Of a DNA stretch of 64,000 nt, positions 1 through 6,296 are shown piece after piece. The notes under the pieces are model-generated. The model searched no databases. It was given only the letters and a program-made list of their open reading frames with translations, and was not told the origin of the DNA. The stretch is from contig NZ_CP017042.1 of NCBI RefSeq assembly GCF_001717585.1, forward strand, positions 657,501 through 721,500, read 5' to 3'. The position numbers and the translations under genes are program-made. The stretch is from Selenomonas sp. oral taxon 920 (GTDB lineage Bacteria; Bacillota; Negativicutes; Selenomonadales; Selenomonadaceae). The stretch's first letter is position 1. Each line of letters begins with the position of its first letter.

Positions 1-116
1 CAACGACTTGCCATGAATTTCACTTGTCCTTCACGGGTGATGTGGACACGGGGCGTAGATATCGACCAAAGAAGGAAAAGCCTGTTGTGAGCGATGTCGG
101 GATATCGTTATTTTAG
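1..116 (+). CDS. 3' end of an unidentified phage gene (truncated by window edge)
   Basis: An open frame enters the window and stops at TAG 114-116; its last residues read ...GRRYRPKKEKPVVSDVGISLF. The stop lies just before the GGGAGG ribosome site of the next gene, which is the tight spacing used throughout this phage cluster. The two other forward frames also stop within this stretch, at 90 and 15, so this frame is the best guess but not certain. Too little is present to name a family. Confidence 0.5.
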   Translation, partial: TTCHEFHLSFTGDVDTGRRYRPKKEKPVVSDVGISLF

Positions 117-128
117 GGAGGTACGGTA

Positions 129-365
129 GTGGAGTACAAGATAGAGCGGCTGGGCGTCGCAGGGACGCTTGCCTGCCAATTCGAGCACAAGGGGCACAGG
201 TATTCCGCGCAGGTGGACAAGATTCCGCTGGGCGGTGGAACGGGATGCACGATATGTCCCGAGAACGGGTTTGATGAGCTCTACACGAAAGACCATGTTC
301 CCTTGACGGAGGTGGGGCTGATCGCGTGCATCGAGGAGTTTGTCTCGGAGTTAGAGGAGGAGTGA
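129..365 (+). CDS. small phage protein, unknown function
   Basis: A 78-residue protein starting at GTG, with GGGAGG about 8 bases upstream. It has a CxxC pair (TICPENG region preceded by GTGC) and an acidic C-terminus (EEFVSELEEE). The last codons carry the AGGAGG that serves the next gene, so the two are translationally linked. I recognise no family. The position among early phage genes suggests an accessory or replication-related role, but nothing in the sequence proves it. Confidence 0.7.
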   Translation: MEYKIERLGVAGTLACQFEHKGHRYSAQVDKIPLGGGTGCTICPENGFDELYTKDHVPLTEVGLIACIEEFVSELEEE

Positions 366-370
366 ACGCA

Positions 371-718
371 ATGGAACCGATAGTTAGCCCCTGGATATTT
401 TATTGGGTGGATGTAGTTTCTGGATTGAGGTGGGTTCTGCTCGGCACTATGACGGCTTTTATCTGTTTTTGCATCATCGTTGCGGTGCATGTTTTGGTTG
501 AATTTGACGACGGTTATGAGGCGTTTGTAGGAAAATACTACAAGAAAATAAAAACATTTGTTGTGCTGATAATGGTAAACATCCTGTTGCTTATCGCTAT
601 TCCGGGGAAAGATACGATGATTACCATGATCGTTGCACAATACACAACTGAAAATAACTTGAACTATATTCTAGACGTGTCAAAGCAAATCATTGAAGCG
701 ACAAAAAAAGATAAATAG
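371..718 (+). CDS. small two-helix membrane protein of the phage early region
   Basis: 115 residues from ATG 371, chosen because AGGAGG (355-360) lies 10 bases upstream; the in-frame GTG at 362 is too close to it. Two hydrophobic stretches are visible: about residues 20-42 (WVLLGTMTAFICFCIIVAV) and about 60-76 (FVVLIMVNILLLIAI), separated by a charged YYKK loop. The C-terminal 35 residues are polar. It is A+T-richer than its neighbours. It is likely an inner-membrane protein. Superinfection exclusion or a holin-like role are possibilities, but there is no specific support for either. Confidence 0.65.
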   Translation: MEPIVSPWIFYWVDVVSGLRWVLLGTMTAFICFCIIVAVHVLVEFDDGYEAFVGKYYKKIKTFVVLIMVNILLLIAIPGKDTMITMIVAQYTTENNLNYILDVSKQIIEATKKDK

Positions 719-729
719 GAGGCGGTTGC

Positions 730-1203
730 ATGAAACACATACTTGACGCATGTTGCGGATCTCGGATGTTCTGGTTCGACAAGGCGCATTCGGCGACCGT
801 GTTCATGGATAACCGCAGCTTTGCTAAAACGTTGTGCGATGGCCGACGATTCGAGGTCAAGCCCGATCTGATCGCTGACTTCAGAGAGATACCATTTCCT
901 GACGAGAGTTTCAGGCTTGTCGTATTTGACCCGCCGCACCTGTGCAGTGCAGGAAAGACTTCGTGGCTCGGCATCAAGTACGGCGTGCTCGAAAGCACAT
1001 GGCAGAATGATCTGCGCCGAGGATTCGAGGAGTGTATGCGTGTTCTGCATCCCTACGGCGTGTTGATTTTCAAATGGTCAGAAGATCAGATTTCTACGGC
1101 GGACATTCTGAAACTTCTCCCCGTGCGACCGTTGTTCGGGAACCGGAGGGGTAAGACAATCTGGATGGTGTTCATGAAATTTCCAGAGGAGGAGAGAATA
1201 TGA
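730..1203 (+). CDS. SAM-dependent (DNA) methyltransferase-like protein
   Basis: 157 residues, GGAGGCGG just upstream. The N-terminal LDACCGSRMFW (residues 5-15) resembles a degenerate SAM-binding motif I, and FDPPHL (67-70 DPPH) matches the catalytic DPP[YHW] motif of amino-methyltransferases. This is shorter than typical restriction methylases and no target-recognition domain is evident. Small proteins of this form are common in Firmicutes prophages and are usually annotated as class I methyltransferases. No restriction enzyme gene is nearby, so it is probably a solitary modifier, perhaps protecting phage DNA. The substrate is not shown by the sequence. Confidence 0.7.
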   Translation: MKHILDACCGSRMFWFDKAHSATVFMDNRSFAKTLCDGRRFEVKPDLIADFREIPFPDESFRLVVFDPPHLCSAGKTSWLGIKYGVLESTWQNDLRRGFEECMRVLHPYGVLIFKWSEDQISTADILKLLPVRPLFGNRRGKTIWMVFMKFPEEERI

Positions 1204-1583
1204 ATCTCCAGTGGAAGATGAACAATGTTGTTTGTCCACGCGGCAACATGTGCACCTGCATTGCAAAGTTTGACAACAGCCGCTTTTGGCTTCAGAGCGA
1301 TGCGCTTGTGGATGTGCAGGAGTTCCTGCGGCAAGTACAGGAAATCGCACAAATGGCAGGGGCAAAGGTGGTTGAGTCCAAGTACCTTCTGGAGCAACAT
1401 GGGAATTGGTATGACCTCACCGAGCGAAGCGAGAACATTGTCCTTTTCGACGAGGTGTATGACCCTGAGACGGAAACAGCAGATTACAGATATTTTGTTG
1501 ATGATGGTGTTGTCCCCGCAACAGGACGGCGTCGCGTCCGTTATCTTGCGCCGGAGGAGGTTTTTTTCTTGGGAGAAGCGTAA
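1200..1583 (+). CDS. hypothetical phage protein
   Basis: 127 residues; its ATG overlaps the stop of the methyltransferase gene by four bases (ATGA), so it is probably translated by coupling. The N-terminus has three cysteines (CPRGNMCTC, residues 12-19). The rest is mixed charged sequence with no membrane segment. It ends at a run of seven T followed by TAA. The downstream gap to 1694 stays open in another frame (see findings). I do not recognise a family. Confidence 0.6.
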   Translation: MNLQWKMNNVVCPRGNMCTCIAKFDNSRFWLQSDALVDVQEFLRQVQEIAQMAGAKVVESKYLLEQHGNWYDLTERSENIVLFDEVYDPETETADYRYFVDDGVVPATGRRRVRYLAPEEVFFLGEA

Positions 1584-1693
1584 GGAATAGCGACTACAAC
1601 CGCAAAAATCGGCTTGAAGTTGCTGAATATCAACCAAAAAGCGGAAAATATGACAACTATCTACGCGAAAAACGCAATGAAGGAGGAGAGCAT

Positions 1694-2095
1694 ATGGGTA
1701 AGAAATACGCATACATCTATCATCCCCTGCACACGGGATATTGGACGGGCTTTGAAACTGTTGAGGCGGCGCTTGCGGCAGCGAGAGAGCGAGACCTTGA
1801 TGCTGAGACCGTCTATATCACCGAGACGGAGGAGTTTGTGCCGCACGTTTGGTACGACAGCGTGATCGACAATCTGCAAGAGGCAGTCGATGATGAGTGC
1901 GCCGGGTGTTATGAGGGCTATCTTGACGATGTGCCGGAGGCAGATAAAGAGGTTCTGGGTGAGATGCTCACTGCGACATTTATACGTTGGGCACAGGAGC
2001 ACGGTATTAAGTACCGTGTGGATATCCCCGTTGCGAAAAAGGATGTGCTATATGATTTGCGAACGGGCAAGCCAGTAGAGGAGGAATCCAAATGA
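1694..2095 (+). CDS. hypothetical protein, first copy of a paralogous pair
   Basis: 133 residues, ATG preceded by AAGGAGGAG. It contains YAYIYHPL near the start, an FETVEAALAAA segment, and EVLGEMLTATFIRWAQEHGIKY towards the end. The gene at 2492 shows the same order of elements (SIEEALEHA, LSEMLTQTFRAWADKHG, KYDLETG against LYDLRTG), so the two are diverged duplicates. It overlaps ssb by four bases. Acidic and soluble; function unknown. The flanking position around ssb hints at a link to single-stranded DNA or to the replication step, but that is inference. Confidence 0.7.
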   Translation: MGKKYAYIYHPLHTGYWTGFETVEAALAAARERDLDAETVYITETEEFVPHVWYDSVIDNLQEAVDDECAGCYEGYLDDVPEADKEVLGEMLTATFIRWAQEHGIKYRVDIPVAKKDVLYDLRTGKPVEEESK

Positions 2096-2478
2096 ATCAC
2101 TTCGTAGGAATCGGACGGCTCACGCGCGACCCAGAGGTAAGATACACGCAGAGCGGCAAGGCGTGTGCGAAATTCACACTTGCGATTGACAGGCGTAAGA
2201 GTGGGGATGGTAATCCGCAGGCGGATTTTATCTCGTGCGTTGCATGGGAAAAGACGGCGGAGATCATCAGTCAGTATGTCTCGAAGGGACAGAAGATCGC
2301 TGTCGAAGGGCGCATCCAGACACGCAGCTATGAGGCGAATGATGGGACGAAACGCTATGTGACAGAGGTCGTTGTCAATAGCATGGAGTTCTGCGACAGC
2401 AAGGGCGGCGGGGCAAGCACTACAAACGGAGGAGCATATGCAGGGACGCCCGTACCCGATGATGATATTCCGTTTTGA
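2092..2478 (+). CDS. ssb: single-stranded DNA-binding protein
   Basis: 128 residues with the typical SSB start MNHFVGIGRLTRDPEVRYT, an OB-fold core (DFISCVAWEKTAEII, GQKIAVEGRIQTRSY) and the acidic C-terminal tip DDDIPF that recruits partner proteins in bacterial SSBs. The linker is short and Gly/Ser-rich, and the protein is shorter than a chromosomal SSB (about 150-180). It coats single-stranded DNA during phage replication. ATG overlaps the preceding stop (ATGA), and GAGGAGG lies 8 bases before it. Confidence 0.95.
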   Translation: MNHFVGIGRLTRDPEVRYTQSGKACAKFTLAIDRRKSGDGNPQADFISCVAWEKTAEIISQYVSKGQKIAVEGRIQTRSYEANDGTKRYVTEVVVNSMEFCDSKGGGASTTNGGAYAGTPVPDDDIPF

Positions 2479-2491
2479 GGAGGCGGTACAA

Positions 2492-2875
2492 GTGTGGGAA
2501 GGATTGTACTTTTATGGCTTTGGCGAAGATGACGAACGCGGAGAAGGGTACTTTTCGAGCATCGAAGAAGCACTGGAGCATGCGCGGAAGAATACCGACG
2601 AATATGATACGGTGAATATCGGACGTGGGGAGATACTCGAATTTCGCGTAGATGGTCAATCTGTACTCGATCAGATTGACGATGATGTGGATGCAGAAGG
2701 GATAGAGGTCAACTTTTTCTGGAGCATGGATCTTCCGAAAGAGGACATCGACGATCTGTCCGAAATGCTCACACAAACATTTCGTGCATGGGCGGATAAG
2801 CACGGATGTGCGAAGTTTGTTGAGTACATCACGGATGTCAAAAAATACGACCTTGAAACAGGGTGGCAGGTATAG
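2492..2875 (+). CDS. hypothetical protein, second copy of the paralogous pair
   Basis: I chose GTG 2492 as the start, giving 127 residues: GAGGAGG (2476-2482) sits the right distance upstream and the ssb stop is at 2478. A longer reading from 2372 would run inside ssb and is not supported. The body parallels the gene at 1694: SIEEALEHARKN, then an acidic centre with DDDVDAEGIEV, then DLSEMLTQTFRAWADKHG and KYDLETGWQV. Strongly acidic, with no membrane segment. Function unknown. Confidence 0.7.
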   Translation: MWEGLYFYGFGEDDERGEGYFSSIEEALEHARKNTDEYDTVNIGRGEILEFRVDGQSVLDQIDDDVDAEGIEVNFFWSMDLPKEDIDDLSEMLTQTFRAWADKHGCAKFVEYITDVKKYDLETGWQV

Positions 2876-2886
2876 GAGGAGACCGT

Positions 2887-3159
2887 ATGGCAAAACTCAC
2901 ACCTGACGAAAAGACGTTACACTATTTTGCGTTTCGCTTTGTGCTCTCCCAGGAGGCTAGTGCCTTTGTGCTTGTCGCCTACCTTGTGTTAATGCACATG
3001 GATGAGTTTGAGGAATGGCGATTACAGGACATGATTGAAGATGTTGAGGAAAACTTAAAAGGGCGGGTGGATATCACATCTGTTGATGTGGACGTGAAGA
3101 GGAGCTTTCGGCAAAAGCTGATGGATGAACTTACCGGGCGGCGTGCAAAGAGCGAATGA
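2887..3159 (+). CDS. hypothetical phage protein
   Basis: 90 residues from ATG 2887, behind TAGGAGGAG which overlaps the preceding stop. The sequence is helical-looking: a hydrophobic patch (EASAFVLVAYLVLMHM, about residues 22-37) is followed by charged amphipathic helices ending in KRSFRQKLMDELTGRR. The hydrophobic patch could be a membrane segment or a buried helix. No known family recognised. It is part of the same tightly spaced early transcription unit. Confidence 0.6.
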   Translation: MAKLTPDEKTLHYFAFRFVLSQEASAFVLVAYLVLMHMDEFEEWRLQDMIEDVEENLKGRVDITSVDVDVKRSFRQKLMDELTGRRAKSE

Positions 3160-3177
3160 GATATAGGAGGGACCGTC

Positions 3178-3696
3178 TTGTTAGAGAACGAGATAGCCTT
3201 GCAGATGGCAGATGAGATTCGGCAGGATCGCAAACAGGCAGAATTCATGCTGCTGAACTATGCGGAGGAGCTAAGAACCTACCGATTGCAGCGCGAGGAG
3301 TATGTACGGGGGAACAACGTACAGGGCGGCGGCGGGAATCTGCCGGGGCATCCAACAGAGGCAGAGGCTCTACGCGGTGTCAAGTTTGATGATGCCTATC
3401 CTGCCTATACGTGGCTGCGGGCGGTGGAGTTTGTCGAGCGCGGATTGTCAGAGCGCAAGCGGATATTTCTGGATGCGCGTCGTAAGGCATCGCGCGACAA
3501 GGCAGGGAGAGGGCGCAGGGCGTGGCTTGTACGCACGCAGATGATGTACTGCGAGGCGATGCGGGAGCGGTTTCTCAATACGGAGTTCTTCACATCTGAG
3601 CGAGTACTAAAGGATATGTGGAGGTACATCGTTGATCGTACCGTTGAGGCATATCTAAAACTGGAACAAAATAAATTAAATAGACGCGTCCAATAA
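3178..3696 (+). CDS. possible phage late-gene regulator (RinA/ArpU-like)
   Basis: 172 residues from TTG 3178, with ATAGGAGGG immediately upstream. It is a helical, basic protein. A central segment (PTEAEALRGV...WLRAVEFVERGLSERKRIF) has the layout of RinA/ArpU-type activators, where a DPTE-like turn precedes a helix leading into an HTH-like C-terminus. The rest is Arg/Lys-rich. Last gene before a terminator and the packaging genes, which is the usual place for a late activator. The match is by general form only; it could be another small phage DNA-binding protein. Confidence 0.45.
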   Translation: MLENEIALQMADEIRQDRKQAEFMLLNYAEELRTYRLQREEYVRGNNVQGGGGNLPGHPTEAEALRGVKFDDAYPAYTWLRAVEFVERGLSERKRIFLDARRKASRDKAGRGRRAWLVRTQMMYCEAMRERFLNTEFFTSERVLKDMWRYIVDRTVEAYLKLEQNKLNRRVQ

Positions 3697-3733
3697 AGCT
3701 GTTTTTCGGTGCTAAAATGCTATTGTGGGTAGT

Positions 3734-3749
3734 TTGGGGATAACCCCAA
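3734..3749. other. short inverted repeat in the gap after the early genes
   Basis: TTGGGG and CCCCAA separated by ATAA, flanked by looser GTGG/CCAC matches. No T-run follows, so it is not a terminator. It could be an operator or an RNA hairpin ahead of the terminator at 3782. Confidence 0.35.
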
Positions 3750-3781
3750 CCACTGATCTCTCCTCCTATTCCTTACGTATG

Positions 3782-3805
3782 GCCGTCTCAATCGAGGCGG
3801 CTTTT
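3782..3805 (+). terminator. Rho-independent terminator closing the early genes
   Basis: GCCGTCTC and GAGGCGGC form an 8-bp stem with one G-U pair and an AATC loop, followed by TTTTC. It separates the early cluster from the packaging module. Confidence 0.75.
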
Positions 3806-3831
3806 CTGTTGGGAGAGAAACGAGGTGCTTT

Positions 3832-4206
3832 ATGACACATGGTGGTTGCATAGATGACCTTTGCCGCAAATGGCAGGAGATTCTAAAACTCAATAACTGG
3901 GAGGTTGTTGTTAAGCTCGGGAGACCTGACGAATTAAGCGAGCCTGACCGAGAAGGTGAGTGCTTTATCAATCTTCCGAAAGGTGAAGCACTTATTCGTT
4001 TGCTTGACCCTAAAATACCGTATGACTTCACGTTTCAGTACGACGTAGAAAAAGTCCTTGTTCATGAGCTCCTGCATCTGTCTTTTGCACCGTTTGAGCC
4101 AGAGGATGACTCTCTACGGCATGATCTCTGGGAGCAGACGATTGAACGGATGGCGAAAACTCTTGTTGTGTTTCAACGTCGTGTGGAGAATCTGGAATCG
4201 CAATGA
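3832..4206 (+). CDS. putative small zinc metallopeptidase (HExxH)
   Basis: 124 residues. HELLH at 78-82 (VLVHELLHLSF) is a textbook zincin helix; the third metal ligand is not obvious, though E90 or E92 in FEPEDD could serve. A LNNWEVVV segment near the start resembles the strand preceding the catalytic helix in SprT-like and phage 'putative metallopeptidase' proteins. Soluble, single domain. It sits alone between the early terminator and the terminase genes. It may process a phage or host protein; the target is unknown. Confidence 0.65.
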   Translation: MTHGGCIDDLCRKWQEILKLNNWEVVVKLGRPDELSEPDREGECFINLPKGEALIRLLDPKIPYDFTFQYDVEKVLVHELLHLSFAPFEPEDDSLRHDLWEQTIERMAKTLVVFQRRVENLESQ

Positions 4207-4311
4207 GTGAGATATAAATTTCTGCGGTTTTTTATATTTCGTTTGTGCGAAACATAAAATTCGTTTCAGTTTTACATTTCAGTTTTCAGTTTTTGGATTT
4301 TTGTTTTTGAG
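4207..4311. repeat. A+T-rich leader with repeated CAGTTTT before terminase
   Basis: This gap is much richer in A+T than the flanking genes. CAGTTTT occurs at 4267, 4280 and 4287, and TTTCG/CGAAA inverted matches lie just before them. It is placed directly ahead of the small terminase gene, so it may be a packaging recognition site, a late promoter region, or both. No clear -35/-10 pair is seen. Confidence 0.4.
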
Positions 4312-4321
4312 AGGAGGTGGC

Positions 4322-4702
4322 ATGATGCAGCGGTTACAGGAAAATTTTTGTGTGGAATTTGTACGGTGTGGCAATGCCACCGAAGCTTACAAAAACGCGG
4401 GATACAAGCCTCGGTCAGATAAGGTTGCGGGGACGGCAGCTGCAAGATTGTTGGGAAATGTTGGTATTCAAAAACGTATTGAGGAGCTGCGGCGCGAACT
4501 AGATTCGCACAAGATTATGGATGCCGCTGAACGGCGCGAACTACTCACGCAATTTGCCCGCGATGAGGAGACAGCAAAGCCTGACCGACTCAAGGCGATG
4601 GATCTCCTCAACAAGATGGACGGGGTATACATCAACAAGACGCAGGTGAGTGGTACAGACGGCGGCCCGCTGACCTTCCGATGGGAGGGCAAGGATGGCT
4701 GA
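4322..4702 (+). CDS. terminase small subunit
   Basis: 126 residues from ATG 4322 (AGGAGG at 4312-4317). The pattern FCVEFVRCGNATEAYKNAGYKP followed by AAARLLGNVGIQKRIEELR is the HTH-containing N-terminal signature of Terminase_2-type small subunits. It then has a helical oligomerisation region ending in LLNKMDGVYI. It recognises the packaging site on concatemeric DNA and directs the large subunit. Its 3' end overlaps the large subunit gene by eight bases. Confidence 0.85.
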   Translation: MMQRLQENFCVEFVRCGNATEAYKNAGYKPRSDKVAGTAAARLLGNVGIQKRIEELRRELDSHKIMDAAERRELLTQFARDEETAKPDRLKAMDLLNKMDGVYINKTQVSGTDGGPLTFRWEGKDG

Positions 4703-6023
4703 GATTGTAATACCATACACGCCGCGCCCGATCTGGAGAGACACAATACATCCTGCGCTCACTGTCAACCGATTTGCGGTGCTTGTCTGTCACCGTCGTT
4801 TCGGCAAGACGGTCGGTACGGTGAATGAGATGATTAAAAAGGCGGTGCTCAACGAGCGCAAGGCACCTGTCTATGCCTATGTTGCGCCATACCGCAATCA
4901 GGCAAAACGCGTATCGTGGGAGTATCTGAAATACTACACGAATCCTATCCCCGGCCGCACGGTGAATGAGTCGGAGCTCTATGTGGAGCTTCCCACGCGT
5001 CATAACGGCTCGCCTGGGGCACGTCTCTATATCATTGGTGCAGATCACCCCGATGCGCTGCGCGGTATCTATCTTGACGGGGTAATCCTTGACGAGTATG
5101 CAGATATCAAGCCGGAGCTCTGGGGCGGTGTTATTCGCCCTGCGCTTGCAGACCGCGAAGGATGGGCGGTGTTCATCGGGACCCCAAAAGGACAGAATCA
5201 GTTTTACGAGATGTACCAACACGCGGAGAAATCGGCGGGTTGGTACTCTTGCATTTACAGAGCAGATGAGACGGGCGTGCTGCCACCGGAAGAGCTCAAA
5301 GACATGCAGGCGCAGATGACAGAGATGGAGATTCGCCAAGAGCTCCTATGTGACTTCACGGCGTCGGCCTCTGACGTTGTTATCCCGATTGATCTTGTCA
5401 CGGCCGCCGCAAACAGACTGCTCAAAGATGATGATGTGCTCGGACAGCCCGTGATCCTCGGCGTGGATGTGGCGCGGTTTGGTGATGATCGCACGGTGCT
5501 CTGCATCCGTCAGGGGCTGTGGCTCAAGGACATACGCACATTTGCGGGGCTCTCCACGATGGAGACTGCAAGCCGTGTGATTGACTGTATCAATCAGCAT
5601 CATCCGCATGCGACATTTATCGATGCGGGGGCAATGGGTGCAGGTGTGATTGACCGTCTGCGTCAGCTGCGCTATCAGGTGTCGGAGGTCAACTTCGGCG
5701 AGATAGCAATGGATGCACAGCGCTATGCCAATATCCGCGCGGAGATGTATTTCAAGTGCCGCGCATGGCTTGAGGCGGGCGGTGCAATCCCGCAGAATGC
5801 AGAGCTCAAGACAGAGTTATCCACGGTAGAGTACAAATTCAATCCGACTGGGCGCATCATTCTGGAGCCTAAGGACAAACTCAAGGAGCGGACGGGCAAA
5901 AGCCCTGATCTTGCCGATGGGTTTGTCTTGACGTTCGCTCGGCCGGTATATATAAATCCGTCTGCAGGGGGTATTGAAGACAATGCCGCAGGAGCAGAAT
6001 ACGATCCGTTCGCGGACATGTAA
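4695..6023 (+). CDS. terminase large subunit
   Basis: 442 residues. ATPase domain: a Walker A-like CHRRFGKT at 32-39, Walker B VILDEYAD with D133/E134, and a GTPKG coupling motif at 162-166. Nuclease domain: LGVDVARFGDDRT from about 255, with acidic residues D258 and D264/D265 in the RNase-H-like fold. It is the motor and nuclease that fills the prohead with DNA. Length and motif order are typical. ATG lies inside the end of the small subunit gene, which implies coupled translation. Confidence 0.93.
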   Translation: MAEIVIPYTPRPIWRDTIHPALTVNRFAVLVCHRRFGKTVGTVNEMIKKAVLNERKAPVYAYVAPYRNQAKRVSWEYLKYYTNPIPGRTVNESELYVELPTRHNGSPGARLYIIGADHPDALRGIYLDGVILDEYADIKPELWGGVIRPALADREGWAVFIGTPKGQNQFYEMYQHAEKSAGWYSCIYRADETGVLPPEELKDMQAQMTEMEIRQELLCDFTASASDVVIPIDLVTAAANRLLKDDDVLGQPVILGVDVARFGDDRTVLCIRQGLWLKDIRTFAGLSTMETASRVIDCINQHHPHATFIDAGAMGAGVIDRLRQLRYQVSEVNFGEIAMDAQRYANIRAEMYFKCRAWLEAGGAIPQNAELKTELSTVEYKFNPTGRIILEPKDKLKERTGKSPDLADGFVLTFARPVYINPSAGGIEDNAAGAEYDPFADM

Positions 6024-6045
6024 CAATCTGAAAGGAGGAATGGAT

Positions 6046-6291
6046 ATGCAGTTTGATCTGCAGCGATTCGGCGGTGGTGGGGGAGGTGGCTCTGCACCGC
6101 CTGTTAAGACGAGCGCACCGGGCTCTGCCGCTGCGGCAACGATTGACAGCGCGACGGCGGGTGAGCGGCAGTCGATTCATGACAAGCTTGCAAAGGCAAA
6201 GGGGCGCGCCTCGACAGATAAGACGAGCGGGGCGTCCGGAAATATGTCGGATATGATGGGGAGCATCAAAAAAGCTCTGCTGGGTGAGTGA
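6046..6291 (+). CDS. small head-module protein with MQFDLQRFGG start
   Basis: 81 residues. ATG 6046 is preferred over ATG 6040 because AAAGGAGG (6031-6038) is then seven bases away. It begins MQFDLQRF then seven glycines, a Ser/Ala/Thr-rich linker, and a basic helical tail ending in KKALLGE. An N-terminal peptide of this LQ(L/R/Y)F-type recurs in capsid-module proteins of Firmicutes phages. Low complexity; no enzymatic motif. Its place between terminase and portal suggests a structural or assembly role. Confidence 0.65.
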   Translation: MQFDLQRFGGGGGGGSAPPVKTSAPGSAAAATIDSATAGERQSIHDKLAKAKGRASTDKTSGASGNMSDMMGSIKKALLGE

Positions 6292-6296
6292 TCGCT

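Noticed and set aside
2372-2491. N-terminal extension of the second paralogue
   Set aside because: It would overlap most of the ssb 3' end in another frame; a good ribosome site supports GTG 2492.
3734-3749. Terminator at TTGGGG/CCCCAA
   Set aside because: No T-run follows on either strand; kept only as an inverted repeat.
4207-4311. CRISPR-like array
   Set aside because: Repeats are only seven bases and irregularly spaced; no repeat-spacer pattern anywhere in the window.
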